64,000 nucleotides of DNA from Pseudomonas sp. ADAK13 (GTDB taxonomy: Bacteria; Pseudomonadota; Gammaproteobacteria; Pseudomonadales; Pseudomonadaceae), in NCBI RefSeq assembly GCF_012935715.1, contig NZ_CP052860.1:3348001-3412000 (forward strand), in the 5' to 3' direction. A model generated the notes under the pieces. That model saw nothing but the letters and a program-made list of their open reading frames with translations, did not search any database and had not been told where the DNA came from. The translations under genes were made by a program, and so were the position numbers. The stretch's first letter is position 1. Every line of letters begins with the position of its first letter. Of the stretch, positions 7,388 through 18,638 are shown one piece after another.

Positions 7388-7756
7388 TCAAAGCACATGC
7401 CTGGAAATCACCTTCGATATCTCCACAATCGACGTCTTCCCCGTGAACTCGAACTTCACTTTCCCCACCGCCGAAAAGTAAATCTCCAGCTCCGAATCCA
7501 GGTCAAACGTCCCGGACGTTTCCACCGAATACGCGACGATGTTTTTGTACGGCAGGGACGTGAAGTCTTTCTTGCTGCCGGTAATCCCTTGCACGTTCAC
7601 CGCGATGATGCGCTTGGTGGTGAACACCACGCCGTCGCGCATGGCCTTGTAGGAATCGATCACCTGCTCATCATCCAGCAACAGGGACGATACGCGTTCG
7701 GCGTATTCGTTGTTTTGCTTGAGCTTGAAGAAGCCTTTGTTGTTGAAGTCGATAAT
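7388..7756 (-). CDS. PH-domain protein, probable ATT start
   Basis: A bacterial pleckstrin-homology-like protein (about 122 residues) with the family pattern VIDSYKAMRDGVVFT, KRIIAVNVQG, KKDFTSLPY and SVETSGTFDLDSE. The first ATG (7681) lies within the domain and would remove about 25 residues that read as family sequence (IDFNNKGFFKLKQ). Reading upstream in frame to a stop at 7829-7831, no ATG, GTG or TTG precedes this segment. An ATT codon at 7756-7754 follows AAGGA by 7 bases and is the likely start, as in infC. Function of the family is not settled. Confidence 0.75.
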   Translation of the reverse strand: MIDFNNKGFFKLKQNNEYAERVSSLLLDDEQVIDSYKAMRDGVVFTTKRIIAVNVQGITGSKKDFTSLPYKNIVAYSVETSGTFDLDSELEIYFSAVGKVKFEFTGKTSIVEISKVISRHVL

Positions 7757-7901
7757 GTGCCTTTCCTTGGGTGGGTGGTGCGCTAAACGCCCGCGCCGGT
7801 GTATGACGTTTTGCTCGCGGATCTGTATCTAACGGCTTGTCTTTTATCGCCCTACCATGGCGCCAATAACGCCGCCCGAACAAAACTCAAGGAGCCACAC
7901 C

Positions 7902-8537
7902 ATGCCCGAACTGTCCAGCCTGCTTGCCTATGGCCTGATCTCGCTCGGGATGGTGCTGACGCCCGGTCCGAACATGATTTACCTCATTTCGCGGTCGATC
8001 TGCCAGGGGCGAGTGGCCGGGCTGATTTCCTTGGGCGGCGTTGCGATGGGTTTTGTCGTCTATATGTTCTGCGCGGCATTGGGTATCACCGCGTTGGTGA
8101 TGGCGGTTCCCTATGCCTACGACGCGCTGCGGCTCGGCGGGGCGTTGTATCTGGTGTACCTCGCCTGGCAGGCGGTCAAGCCGGGTGGTCGCTCGCCGTT
8201 TCAGGTGCGGGATTTGCCAAAGGACAGCCCACGCAAGCTGTTCATGATGGGCTTTGTCACCAACCTGCTGAATCCCAAAGTGGCGGTGATGTATTTGTCG
8301 TTGCTGCCTCAGTTCATTGACCCTAACGGCCACGCCAGCGTGCTCTCGCAATCCCTGGTGCTGGGCTTTACGCAGATCATGATCAGTGTGAGCGTCAACG
8401 GGCTGATCGCTCTTATGGCGGGCTCGATCGCGGGATTTTTCATCCGCAAACCGGTCTGGCAAACCGTACAGCGCTGGTTGATGGGCTCGGTGCTGATGGG
8501 CCTGGCCGTACGCATGGCGGTCGAAGGCAGGCGTTAA
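7902..8537 (+). CDS. LysE/RhtB family amino-acid exporter
   Basis: A 211-residue inner-membrane protein with the LysE signature near the N-terminus (LISLGMVLTPGPNMIYLISRS) and about six membrane helices. The GFVTNLLNPKVAVMYLSLLPQF segment is also typical. Members export amino acids or derivatives; the substrate here cannot be told. The start has AAGGAG 8 bases upstream. It stands alone, with its stop overlapping the convergent neighbour by 4 bases. Confidence 0.92.
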   Translation: MPELSSLLAYGLISLGMVLTPGPNMIYLISRSICQGRVAGLISLGGVAMGFVVYMFCAALGITALVMAVPYAYDALRLGGALYLVYLAWQAVKPGGRSPFQVRDLPKDSPRKLFMMGFVTNLLNPKVAVMYLSLLPQFIDPNGHASVLSQSLVLGFTQIMISVSVNGLIALMAGSIAGFFIRKPVWQTVQRWLMGSVLMGLAVRMAVEGRR

Positions 8538-8863
8538 AGGATCGCCTTCAGGTAATCCTTGAGTGCGTTTAGCGGGGCATTGAGTGCTTCGAGTGTCGTC
8601 GCTTGGCGCACATCCACCGCGAGCCGTTGCAGCTCGCGGCCCATCACGGTGTGAGCGCCGCCCAGGGATTCGAGGGCCAACGCCAGGCACTCGTCGATCT
8701 TCTGCTGGATAGCGCTCACATCGCCCTGGCGCACCAGCAAGCCAAACACTTCCCGTTCATAGCCGTCCATGACCAGGTCGTCCCGCAGAATCGGGCTCGC
8801 GCCTTCTGTCTCATACACCAACTTGAGAGCAAAAAGCGCTACAGCTTCCAGCGTCAGTTCCAC
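8534..8863 (-). CDS. small hypothetical protein
   Basis: A 109-residue, mostly helical, acidic protein (ELTLEAVALFALKLVYETEGASPILRD at the start) without membrane segments or known motifs. I do not recognise a function. It begins with GTG preceded by AGAGGAA at 8 bases, which supports real translation. Its 3' end overlaps the LysE gene by 4 bases. It is followed upstream by the tRNA-Leu gene on the same strand but is separated from it by a terminator. Confidence 0.65.
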   Translation of the reverse strand: MELTLEAVALFALKLVYETEGASPILRDDLVMDGYEREVFGLLVRQGDVSAIQQKIDECLALALESLGGAHTVMGRELQRLAVDVRQATTLEALNAPLNALKDYLKAIL

Positions 8864-8920
8864 GGTCAGGGTTCCTCTTTTCTCGCGTTCGCCCGCCCAT
8901 CATCACTTTCCTGCAGGCGA

Positions 8921-8953
8921 AAAAAAAGACCTTGAATTTCAAGGTCTTTTTTT
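8921..8953 (-). terminator. rho-independent terminator of tRNA-Leu
   Basis: The stem GACCTTGA/TTCAAGGTC is flanked by A and T runs on both sides, so it can act in both directions. It sits just 3' of the tRNA on the minus strand. Confidence 0.85.
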
Positions 8954-8957
8954 AAGA

Positions 8958-9042
8958 TGGTGCCCCGAGGGAGACTCGAACTCCCACTCCTTTCGAAAAC
9001 GGATTTTGAATCCGCCGCGTCTACCAATTCCGCCATCAGGGC
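8958..9042 (-). tRNA. tRNA-Leu (anticodon CAA)
   Basis: An 85-base class II tRNA. The acceptor stem GCCCTGA pairs with TCGGGGC, the D arm contains GGTAGACGC, the anticodon stem GCGGA/TCCGT holds the loop TTCAAAA with CAA at positions 34-36, a long variable arm follows, the T arm is GGAGTTCGAGTCTCC, and CCA is encoded. It reads UUG leucine codons. Confidence 0.97.
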
Positions 9043-9055
9043 TCAATGGCGGCGA

Positions 9056-9084
9056 AGTATAGAGATGAGATTACCGTTGGTCAA
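9056..9084 (-). promoter_or_regulatory. sigma70 promoter of tRNA-Leu
   Basis: On the minus strand TTGACC (9084-9079) and TATACT (9061-9056) are spaced by 17 bases, with the tRNA 5' end 13 bases further on. This is a near-consensus housekeeping promoter. Confidence 0.8.
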
Positions 9085-9150
9085 TCACGTTTCATGGTCA
9101 ATTTTCACTATTTCCGCTAGACTTCCCGGCCCTGCTAGACGAACCCCATC

Positions 9151-11321
<2,171 letters not shown>

Positions 11322-11364
11322 GTTTTCCGACCCTAAGATTCACTATTTGCAACTGGAGTGCTAA

Positions 11365-11703
11365 ATGAGCTTTTTTATCTCTAATGCCATGGCTGATGCC
11401 GCTGCACCGGCCGCTGCCGGTCCTATGGGCGGTGGTTTTGAGTGGATTTTCCTGGTCGGCTTCCTGGTCATCTTCTACTTGATGATCTGGCGTCCACAGG
11501 CCAAGCGCGCCAAAGAGCAGAAGAACCTGCTGGGCAGCTTGCAGAAAGGCGACGAAGTCGTGACCACTGGCGGCATCGCCGGCAAGATCACTAAAGTGTC
11601 CGACGCTTTCGTGGTTCTGGAAGTCTCCGACACCGTAGAAATGAAGTTCCAGAAGGGCGCCATCGCCGCCACGCTGCCAAAAGGCACGCTCAAAGCGATC
11701 TGA
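11365..11703 (+). CDS. yajC: Sec translocase accessory subunit YajC
   Basis: A 112-residue protein with one membrane helix (about residues 27-47, WIFLVGFLVIFYLMIWRPQAKR) and a small cytoplasmic domain (GDEVVTTGGIAGKI). YajC joins SecD and SecF in the accessory complex of SecYEG. It is followed by secD after a 62-base gap that holds a GC-rich hairpin. Confidence 0.97.
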   Translation: MSFFISNAMADAAAPAAAGPMGGGFEWIFLVGFLVIFYLMIWRPQAKRAKEQKNLLGSLQKGDEVVTTGGIAGKITKVSDAFVVLEVSDTVEMKFQKGAIAATLPKGTLKAI

Positions 11704-11725
11704 GTAACAACCTTTACCAATCGAC

Positions 11726-11744
11726 GGGGCGCGCAAGGCGCCCC
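11726..11744 (+). other. intercistronic hairpin between yajC and secD
   Basis: A 7-bp perfect stem GGGGCGC/GCGCCCC with a 5-base loop. There is no T run, so it looks like an mRNA stability or processing element rather than a terminator. Confidence 0.5.
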
Positions 11745-11765
11745 GCGTTATAAGCGGGCGGCGTG

Positions 11766-13634
11766 ATGCTGAACAAATACCCTCTGTGGAAATACGTACT
11801 GATCCTGGCGGTGCTGGCGATCGGTTTTATTTATTCCGCTCCCAATCTCTATCCTGATGACCCGGCGATCCAGATCACTGGCGCCAGCACTGCGCTGCAG
11901 GTCAATCAGGCTGATCTGGACCGTGCGAGCAAAGCGCTCACCGACGCGGGGATCCAGGTTAAAGCGGCAAGTTTGGCTGCTGATGCGAAGGGCGGCTTGT
12001 TGCGCCTGACCAAGCAAGAAGACCAATTGCCGGCCAAAGACGTTGTGCGCAAGGTCATGGGTGATGACTACGTCGTCGCGCTGAACCTGGCACAGACCAC
12101 GCCAAAATGGCTGCGCGCGATTGGCGCACACCCGATGAAGCTGGGTCTGGACCTGTCCGGTGGTGTGCACTTCCTGCTGGAAGTGGACATGGACAAGGCC
12201 CTCGACGCTCGCCTGAAAGTCTACGAAGGCGATGTGAAGAGCCTGCTGCGTAAAGAGCGCCTGCGTTATCGCAGCCTGCCGCAGCTCAACGGTGCCATCC
12301 AGTTGGGTTTTGCTGACGAAGCAACCCGCGAACAGGCCCGTGCACTGATCCGCAAGAACTTCAACGATTTCGACATTGTTCCGGCCGACCTCAATGGTCA
12401 GGCGGTACTGCGTCTAGCGATGACCCCGGCCAAGCTGGCGGAAATCCGTGAGTACTCCATCAAGCAGAACTTGACCACGGTACGTAACCGCGTCAACGAG
12501 CTGGGTGTGGCCGAGCCGATCGTTCAGCGTCAGGGTGCCAACCGCATCGTGGTTGAACTGCCGGGCGTGCAGGACACCGCTGAAGCCAAGCGTATCCTGG
12601 GTAAAACCGCCAACCTGGAATTCCGTCTGGCGGCTGAGCCGGGTGCTACCCGCGCCACTGCCGAAGAGTTCGAGTTCCGTGAAGGCAACCGTCCGCCTGC
12701 ACTGATCGAGCGTGGCTTGATCATCACCGGTGACCAGGTGACCGACGCCAAGGCCGGTTTCGGCGAGCACGGTACGCCTGAAGTGAACATCCGCCTGGAT
12801 GGCCACGGCGGCGAACTGATGAGCCGCGCAACCCGCAGCAACGTCGGTCGCAGCATGGCGGTGATCTTCATCGAACAACGTCCGGTCACCACCTACACCA
12901 AGCAAGTGGTCGACGGCGTCGAGAAAGACGTTCCGGTACAAACCTTTAAAGAAGAGAAGAAGATCATCAGCCTGGCGACTATCCAGTCGCCGCTGGGTGC
13001 TCAATTCCGCATCACTGGCCTGAACGGCCAGGGTGAGTCGTCCGAACTGGCGCTGCTGCTGCGTGCCGGTGGCCTGGCGGCCCCGATGTACTTCGCTGAA
13101 GAACGCACCATCGGCCCGAGCCTGGGTGCTGACAACATCACCAAGGGTATCGACGCTGCACTGTGGGGCATGCTGTTCGTTTCCCTGTTCATCATCGCCA
13201 TCTACCGCTTCTTCGGCATCATCGCTACCGTCGCGCTGGCGGGCAACATGGTGATGCTGTTGGCCCTGATGTCGCTGCTGGGTGCAACGCTGACCCTGCC
13301 AGGTATCGCGGGTATCGTACTCACCATGGGTATGGCGGTAGACGCCAACGTACTGATCTTCTCGCGGATTCGTGAAGAGATCGCGGCGGGCATGACCGTG
13401 CAACGGGCAATCAACGAAGGCTTCGGCCGGGCATTTACCGCGATTCTCGACTCCAACCTGACCACTCTGTTGGTCGGCGGGATTCTCTTTGCCATGGGCA
13501 CCGGCCCGGTCAAAGGGTTTGCGGTGACCATGTCCCTCGGTATCTTTACCTCGATGTTCACGGCCATCATGGTGACCCGCGCAATGGTCAACCTGATCTT
13601 TGGCGGACGTGACTTCAAGAAGTTGTGGATTTAA
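11766..13634 (+). CDS. secD: protein translocase subunit SecD
   Basis: A 622-residue inner-membrane RND-type protein. It has one N-terminal helix (YPLWKYVLILAVLAIGFIYSAPN), a large periplasmic region with the GLDLSGGVHFLLEVDM motif, and a cluster of five helices at the C-terminus including GMAVDANVLIFSRIREE. With SecF it uses proton flux to complete export. The ATG at 11766 was chosen; a GTG directly before it is also possible. Confidence 0.98.
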   Translation: MLNKYPLWKYVLILAVLAIGFIYSAPNLYPDDPAIQITGASTALQVNQADLDRASKALTDAGIQVKAASLAADAKGGLLRLTKQEDQLPAKDVVRKVMGDDYVVALNLAQTTPKWLRAIGAHPMKLGLDLSGGVHFLLEVDMDKALDARLKVYEGDVKSLLRKERLRYRSLPQLNGAIQLGFADEATREQARALIRKNFNDFDIVPADLNGQAVLRLAMTPAKLAEIREYSIKQNLTTVRNRVNELGVAEPIVQRQGANRIVVELPGVQDTAEAKRILGKTANLEFRLAAEPGATRATAEEFEFREGNRPPALIERGLIITGDQVTDAKAGFGEHGTPEVNIRLDGHGGELMSRATRSNVGRSMAVIFIEQRPVTTYTKQVVDGVEKDVPVQTFKEEKKIISLATIQSPLGAQFRITGLNGQGESSELALLLRAGGLAAPMYFAEERTIGPSLGADNITKGIDAALWGMLFVSLFIIAIYRFFGIIATVALAGNMVMLLALMSLLGATLTLPGIAGIVLTMGMAVDANVLIFSRIREEIAAGMTVQRAINEGFGRAFTAILDSNLTTLLVGGILFAMGTGPVKGFAVTMSLGIFTSMFTAIMVTRAMVNLIFGGRDFKKLWI

Positions 13635-13643
13635 GGGGCTGCC

Positions 13644-14558
13644 ATGTTACGTACAATCAACTTCATGGGCGTTCGCAACGTTGCGTTCGGCTTCACCATG
13701 CTCCTTACCGTTCTGGCGTTGTTCAGCTGGTTCCATAAGGGCTTGAACTACGGTCTGGACTTCACCGGCGGTACGCTCATCGAGCTGACCTACGAGAAAC
13801 CGGCCGACGTTAGCCTGGTGCGCAACGAGCTGGTCAAGGCCGGCTATCACGAAGCCATCGTGCAGAGCTTTGGTGCAACCACCGATCTGCTGGTGCGGAT
13901 GCCGGGCGAAGACCCGCAACTGGGTCACCAGGTAGCCGAGGCCTTGCAGAAGGTCGGCGGTGACAACCCTGCGTCGGTCAAGCGCGTCGAGTTCGTGGGC
14001 CCGCAAGTAGGTGAAGAGCTGCGCGACCAGGGCGGCCTCGGCATGCTGATGGCGCTGGTCGGCATCATGATCTACCTGGCTTTCCGCTTTCAGTGGAAGT
14101 TCGGTGTCGGCGCCATTGTGTCGCTGATCCACGACGTGATCGTGACCGTGGGCATCCTGGCCTACTTCCAGATCACCTTCGACCTGACGGTATTGGCGGC
14201 GGTGCTGGCGATCATTGGTTACTCCCTCAACGACACCATCGTGGTATTCGACCGGGTTCGTGAGAACTTCCGGGTACTGCGCAAGGCGACGTTGATCGAG
14301 AACATCAACATCTCCACCACTCAGACCCTGCTGCGCACCATGGCGACCTCGATCTCCACCTTGCTGGCGATTGCCGCGCTGATGGTGTTCGGTGGCGACA
14401 ACCTGTGGGGCTTCTCGCTGTCGCTGTTCATCGGCGTACTGGCGGGTACTTACTCGTCGATCTACATCGCCAACGTGGTACTGATCTGGCTGAACCTCAA
14501 CAGCGAAGACCTGATCCCTCCTGCCAGCACCGGCAAGGAGGTCGACGACCGCCCTTGA
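13644..14558 (+). CDS. secF: protein translocase subunit SecF
   Basis: A 304-residue protein with six membrane helices, the LDFTGGTLIEL motif after the first helix, and IIGYSLNDTIVVFDRVREN in the fourth and fifth helices. It follows secD by 9 bases. A strong terminator after it ends the queA-tgt-yajC-secDF unit. Confidence 0.98.
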   Translation: MLRTINFMGVRNVAFGFTMLLTVLALFSWFHKGLNYGLDFTGGTLIELTYEKPADVSLVRNELVKAGYHEAIVQSFGATTDLLVRMPGEDPQLGHQVAEALQKVGGDNPASVKRVEFVGPQVGEELRDQGGLGMLMALVGIMIYLAFRFQWKFGVGAIVSLIHDVIVTVGILAYFQITFDLTVLAAVLAIIGYSLNDTIVVFDRVRENFRVLRKATLIENINISTTQTLLRTMATSISTLLAIAALMVFGGDNLWGFSLSLFIGVLAGTYSSIYIANVVLIWLNLNSEDLIPPASTGKEVDDRP

Positions 14559-14588
14559 TGGGTGTTTGTTGATCTGCTGTTACAAAGA

Positions 14589-14621
14589 AGGCGCGAGTAT
14601 TGAACTCGCGCCTTTTTTTTT
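14589..14621 (+). terminator. terminator after secF
   Basis: A 10-bp stem AGGCGCGAGT/ACTCGCGCCT with a 5-base loop is followed by a run of eight or nine T. Confidence 0.93.
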
Positions 14622-14681
14622 GCTCCAAGGCTGGGTATAGCGCGGATCGTTCGGTCCGTTTGTGATGGTCAGGAGGTTCAC

Positions 14682-15230
14682 GTGAACAAGTCGTTACTGG
14701 TTGGTGCGGTATTGGGTGCTGTCGGTGTGACTGCCGGGGGTGCTGTTGCCACCTACAGCCTGGTAAAAAGCGGCCCTGAGTATGCGCAAGTGCTGGCGGT
14801 GCAGCCGGTGAAAACCCAGATTAAAACCCCGCGTGAAGTCTGCAAGGACGTTGCCGTAACCCGGCAGAAGCCTGTGCAGGATCAGCATCAGATCGTCGGT
14901 ACGGTGGTCGGTGCGCTGGCGGGCGGCCTGTTGGGTAATCAGGTCGGCGGCGGTAATGGCAAGAAGCTGGCAACGGTGGCCGGTGCGGTCGGCGGCGGTT
15001 ATGCCGGTAACAAGGTTCAGGAAGGTATGCAGAACCGCGATACCTACACCACCACGCAAACCCGCTGTAACACCGTTAACGACATCAGCGACAAGGTTGT
15101 CGGGTACGACGTGCGTTACACCCTGGACGGCAAGGAAGGCTCTGTGCGCATGGATCGCGATCCAGGCAACCAGATCCCGGTCGACAAGGAAGGGCGTCTG
15201 GTTATTGGTCAGAACCAGCCGCAGCAGTAA
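14682..15230 (+). CDS. glycine-zipper 2TM domain outer-membrane protein
   Basis: A 182-residue protein with an N-terminal hydrophobic signal region (about 4-27) and a central glycine-zipper segment (VVGALAGGLLGNQVGGG...GAVGGGYAGNKVQ, about 73-110) of the SlyB/PcpY type, followed by a small C-terminal beta domain ending in VDKEGRLVI. Such proteins sit in the outer membrane or periplasm and support envelope integrity. It starts at GTG with AGGAGG 5 bases upstream. No lipobox Cys is evident. Confidence 0.9.
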   Translation: MNKSLLVGAVLGAVGVTAGGAVATYSLVKSGPEYAQVLAVQPVKTQIKTPREVCKDVAVTRQKPVQDQHQIVGTVVGALAGGLLGNQVGGGNGKKLATVAGAVGGGYAGNKVQEGMQNRDTYTTTQTRCNTVNDISDKVVGYDVRYTLDGKEGSVRMDRDPGNQIPVDKEGRLVIGQNQPQQ

Positions 15231-15240
15231 TTTCAGGTAC

Positions 15241-15270
15241 AAAAAAAGCACCCCTAGGGGTGCTTTTTTT
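15241..15270 (+). terminator. bidirectional terminator between convergent genes
   Basis: Inverted repeat GCACCCCTAGGGGTGC lies between an A7 run and a T8 run, serving both the glycine-zipper gene and suhB. Confidence 0.92.
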
Positions 15271-15281
15271 TGCTCGCTCGC

Positions 15282-16097
15282 TTAGCGCTTCAGCGAAGCC
15301 GGCAGGTGCGGCTGGATCGCCGTCAGTACTGCCTTGAAGCATTTGGTGTTGCCGGCAACCACATGGCCTTTCTCAAGGAAGTCGTGACCACCGGTGAAGT
15401 CGCTCACCAGGCCGCCGGCTTCTTGAATCAGCAGTGCGCCTGCAGCCATGTCCCACTCGGACAGGCCCGACTCCCAGAACGCATCAAAGCGGCCGGCAGC
15501 GACATAGGCCAGGTCCAGGCTGGCTGCGCCGGCGCGGCGGATGCCGGCGGTCTGGCCAACCAGGGCGCGGAACATGCCCAGGTAGTTTTCCAGGTTGTCC
15601 ATCTGGTCGTCACGGAACGGGAAGCCGGTACCCAGCAGGGCGCCGTCGAGGCTGGTGCGACCGCTGACACGCAGGCGGCGACCGTTCAGTTGGGCTCCAC
15701 GGCCACGGCTGGCGGTGAATTCTTCCTGGCGAACCGGGTCCAGAACAACGGCGTGCTCCAGGCGGCCACGGTATTTGCAGGCAATGCTCACGGCAAAGTG
15801 CGGGATGCCGCGCAGGAAGTTGGTGGTGCCATCCAGCGGGTCGATGATCCACAGGTAGTCTTCGCCTTCGCCGCTACCTTTGTGCAGGCCGGTTTCTTCA
15901 CCGAGGATGCCGTGGGTAGGGTAGGCCTTGCGCAGCGCGTCGATGATTTTCTGCTCGGCGGCGCGATCCACCTCGGATACGTAATCCTTGGCGTCTTTTT
16001 CGTCGACCTTGATGGTATCCAGGCGCTCGATGGAGCGGAAGATCAATTCACTGGCGCTGCGGGCGGCGCGCAGCGCGATATTCAGCATGGGCTGCAT
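15282..16097 (-). CDS. suhB: inositol-1-monophosphatase SuhB
   Basis: A 271-residue enzyme of the inositol monophosphatase family. Metal-binding motifs are seen: ILGEETG, WIIDPLDGTTNFLRGIPHF and the late SEWDMAAGALLIQEAGG. In enterobacteria SuhB also joins the rRNA antitermination complex with NusA; that role may apply here. It is divergent from trmJ. Confidence 0.96.
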   Translation of the reverse strand: MQPMLNIALRAARSASELIFRSIERLDTIKVDEKDAKDYVSEVDRAAEQKIIDALRKAYPTHGILGEETGLHKGSGEGEDYLWIIDPLDGTTNFLRGIPHFAVSIACKYRGRLEHAVVLDPVRQEEFTASRGRGAQLNGRRLRVSGRTSLDGALLGTGFPFRDDQMDNLENYLGMFRALVGQTAGIRRAGAASLDLAYVAAGRFDAFWESGLSEWDMAAGALLIQEAGGLVSDFTGGHDFLEKGHVVAGNTKCFKAVLTAIQPHLPASLKR

Positions 16098-16242
16098 GGA
16101 TGTGTCACCTAAGGTTGTTAAAGAAAGCCGAGCATTCTAGCAGAAACTTTCTTCAGGTGAAGGACGACGTTACCTTTCATGGCATAACCTTAGGCTGTTC
16201 TGTAAGATTTGCTCCCCTTTCCCGTGTCCGAGAGCGCCTCCC

Positions 16243-17013
16243 TTGCTGCAAAACATCCGTGTCGTCCTCGTCAATACCAGTCATCCCGGCAATATCGGCG
16301 GGGTGGCGCGAGCCATGAAGAACATGGGGCTGACGCGCCTGGTGCTGGTGGAGCCGCGTGTGTTTCCGCACCACGAGGCCGATGCCCGCGCGTCCGGCGC
16401 CAATGACATTCTCGAAAAAGCCCAGGTCGTCGCCACTCTGGAAGACGCTCTGGTCGGCTGCAACCTGGTGCTCGGCACCAGCGCTCGCGACCGTCGAATC
16501 CCTTGGCCGCTGCTGGATCCTCGCGAATGCGGGACCAAAGTCGTGGAAGAGGCTGCCGGCGGCGCTGAAATCGCTTTGGTGTTCGGCCGTGAAGATTCCG
16601 GCCTGACCAATGACGAGTTGCAGCGATGTCATTATCACGTGCACATCCCATCAGACCCGGAATTCAGTTCGCTGAACCTCGGGGCAGCGGTGCAGGTGTT
16701 GAGTTATGAAGTGCGCATGGCCTGGCTGGCCGCAGAAGGACAGCCAAGCAAGGTAGAGAAGGACGAGGTTGCGTCGACCAAGAGTGGCGAACTGGCCACC
16801 ATGGACGAGCTGGAACGATTCTATGAGCACCTGGAGCAAACCCTGGTGGCCATCGAATTCCTCGATCCGGAAAAACCGCGGCACTTGATGGCGCGCCTGC
16901 GCCGGTTATACGGACGCAGCTCGGTCAGCCGGGCAGAAATGAATATATTGCGTGGCATCCTCACGGAAACCCAGAAAGCGGCCCGTGGCGAGCTTCTTAA
17001 GCGGAAGGATTAA
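16243..17013 (+). CDS. trmJ: tRNA (cytidine/uridine-32-2'-O)-methyltransferase TrmJ
   Basis: A 256-residue SPOUT methyltransferase that methylates the ribose of tRNA position 32. It shows [23 protein letters not shown] at the N-terminus, [15 protein letters not shown] in the knot and [13 protein letters not shown]. The start is taken at TTG because the family begins MLQNIRVVL and no ATG or GTG precedes it usefully. It is followed by cysE after 2 bases. Confidence 0.95.
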   Translation: MLQNIRVVLVNTSHPGNIGGVARAMKNMGLTRLVLVEPRVFPHHEADARASGANDILEKAQVVATLEDALVGCNLVLGTSARDRRIPWPLLDPRECGTKVVEEAAGGAEIALVFGREDSGLTNDELQRCHYHVHIPSDPEFSSLNLGAAVQVLSYEVRMAWLAAEGQPSKVEKDEVASTKSGELATMDELERFYEHLEQTLVAIEFLDPEKPRHLMARLRRLYGRSSVSRAEMNILRGILTETQKAARGELLKRKD

Positions 17014-17015
17014 AA

Positions 17016-17798
17016 ATGTTCGAGCGTTTGCGAGAAGATATCCAGAGTGTTTTCCACCGTGATCCGGCGGCGCGCAACGCCTTTGAAGTGCTGACCTGCT
17101 ACCCGGGTATGCACGCGATCTGGATCCATCGCCTGTCTGGCGCCTTGTGGAATATGGGCTGGAAATGGCTGGCGCGGTTGGTGTCGAACTTTGGCCGCTG
17201 GTTGACCGGGATCGAGATTCATCCGGGCGCCAAGGTCGGCCGCCGCTTCTTTATCGACCACGGCATGGGCATCGTTATTGGTGAAACTGCCGAGATTGGT
17301 GATGACGTAACCCTGTATCAGGGTGTGACCCTGGGCGGTACCACCTGGAACAAGGGTAAGCGCCATCCAACACTGGAAGATGGCGTTGTCGTGGGGGCGG
17401 GTGCCAAGGTGCTCGGTCCGTTTACCGTGGGTGCGGGTGCCAAGGTCGGCTCCAACGCCGTGGTGACCAAGGCTGTGCCGCCTGGCGCAACCGTTGTCGG
17501 CATTCCGGGGCGGATCATCGTCAAGCCGGAAGTCGGTGATGAGCAGGAGGCCAAGCGCAAGGCCATGGCCGAGAAGATTGGCTTCGATGCCTATGGCGTC
17601 AGCGAAGACATGCCCGACCCGGTGGCGCGTGCCATCGGCCAGTTGCTCGACCACCTGCAGGCGGTGGATGGCAAGCTGGACGGCATGTGTGGCGCCTTGA
17701 AAGACCTGGGCAGCAGCTACTGCGCCAAGGACCTGCCTGAGTTGCGCACCGAAGACTTCGCCGAGATCAAGAGCGAAAGCGCTACCAAAGCCGGCTGA
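17016..17798 (+). CDS. cysE: serine O-acetyltransferase
   Basis: A 260-residue enzyme making O-acetylserine for cysteine synthesis. A helical N-terminal part is followed by left-handed beta-helix hexapeptide repeats ([43 protein letters not shown]) carrying the catalytic His/Asp region, then a Pro-Gly loop ([16 protein letters not shown]). Placement before iscR is common in gamma-proteobacteria and fits cysteine being the sulfur donor for IscS. Confidence 0.96.
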   Translation: MFERLREDIQSVFHRDPAARNAFEVLTCYPGMHAIWIHRLSGALWNMGWKWLARLVSNFGRWLTGIEIHPGAKVGRRFFIDHGMGIVIGETAEIGDDVTLYQGVTLGGTTWNKGKRHPTLEDGVVVGAGAKVLGPFTVGAGAKVGSNAVVTKAVPPGATVVGIPGRIIVKPEVGDEQEAKRKAMAEKIGFDAYGVSEDMPDPVARAIGQLLDHLQAVDGKLDGMCGALKDLGSSYCAKDLPELRTEDFAEIKSESATKAG

Positions 17799-17819
17799 CT
17801 TTGAGCCGGTCGCGATCCC

Positions 17820-17908
17820 TGTGGGAGCTGGCTTGCCTGCGATGGCGGCGAGTCAGTGCCGGATAGGCTGGCTGGCAAACCGCCATCGCAGGCAAGCCAG
17901 CTCCCACA
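17820..17908. repeat. REP doublet (REPIN)
   Basis: A 29-base perfect inverted repeat: the left arm at 17820-17848 begins TGTGGGAGCTGGCTTGCC and the right arm at 17880-17908 is its exact reverse complement. This is the common P. fluorescens REP type, in the cysE-iscR gap. Confidence 0.9.
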
Positions 17909-18030
17909 TTTGATCTCCATTGGTCTTGAGGTTGGGGGCTTGACCCTGTTCCCGCTGTTCCATCCGCCCCCGTCCTGCTATCATTCGCGCGCCCTTTTTG
18001 CGGGTATTCCTGACTAAAGTACTAGGTCTT

Positions 18031-18063
18031 ATAGTTGACTTAAATACTCGGGAATCGCATACT
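18031..18063 (+). promoter_or_regulatory. isc promoter with IscR type 1 box
   Basis: The 25 bases at 18031-18055 match the type 1 IscR consensus (ATASYYGACTRWWWYAGTCRRSTAT) at 22 positions. The match overlaps a TTGACT -35 (18035-18040), with CATACT as -10 (18058-18063) at 17-base spacing. Holo-IscR should repress here, giving feedback on the operon. Confidence 0.8.
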
Positions 18064-18096
18064 TGCTCCCATTCTGAAACACCTTGGTACTTGTCC

Positions 18097-18588
18097 ATGA
18101 GACTGACTACAAAAGGCCGATACGCGGTGACCGCCATGCTTGATCTGGCCTTGCACGCGCAAAATGGGCCGGTGTCCCTGGCCGATATCTCCGAGCGCCA
18201 AGGCATTTCCCTGTCCTACCTCGAGCAGTTGTTCGCCAAATTGCGCCGCAGCAATCTGGTTTCCAGCGTTCGTGGTCCAGGCGGCGGCTATCAACTGTCC
18301 CGCGACATGCAGGGCATCCAGGTAGCCCAGGTGATCGACGCGGTGAACGAATCCGTCGATGCCACCAAATGCCAGGGCCTGGGTGATTGCCACGCCGGCG
18401 ACACCTGCCTGACGCACCACTTGTGGTGTGACCTGAGCCTGCAGATCCATGAGTTTTTGAGTGGTATCAGCTTGGCTGATCTTGTGACTCGCCGTGAGGT
18501 GCAAGAAGTAGCCCAGCGTCAGGACCAGCGCCGTTGCAACACCAAGGCGCCGCGTCTGGACAAGATTGAAGCGTCCGCCGTCGAGTGA
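18097..18588 (+). CDS. iscR: Fe-S cluster regulator IscR
   Basis: A 163-residue Rrf2-family regulator. The winged helix begins [18 protein letters not shown], and the 2Fe-2S ligands C92, C98, C104 and H107 match E. coli IscR numbering exactly. It leads the isc operon and should repress it when clusters are plentiful. The start at 18097 follows the family N-terminus. Confidence 0.97.
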   Translation: MRLTTKGRYAVTAMLDLALHAQNGPVSLADISERQGISLSYLEQLFAKLRRSNLVSSVRGPGGGYQLSRDMQGIQVAQVIDAVNESVDATKCQGLGDCHAGDTCLTHHLWCDLSLQIHEFLSGISLADLVTRREVQEVAQRQDQRRCNTKAPRLDKIEASAVE

Positions 18589-18638
18589 CAGCCGAAGAGC
18601 TAACGGCACGCCAGCCAGCCTGATTTAGGAGAAAGTCC

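Noticed and set aside
7671..7883. A 70-codon minus-strand frame
   Set aside because: It overlaps the well-supported N-terminal extension of the PH-domain gene in another frame and looks random.
8958..9042. tRNA-Leu as an integration site for a genomic island
   Set aside because: Neighbouring genes are ordinary, no integrase is present and no direct repeat of the tRNA 3' end was noticed.
17820..17908. CRISPR-like or IS-end repeat
   Set aside because: Only a pair of inverted REP arms; there are no regularly spaced direct repeats and no transposase.
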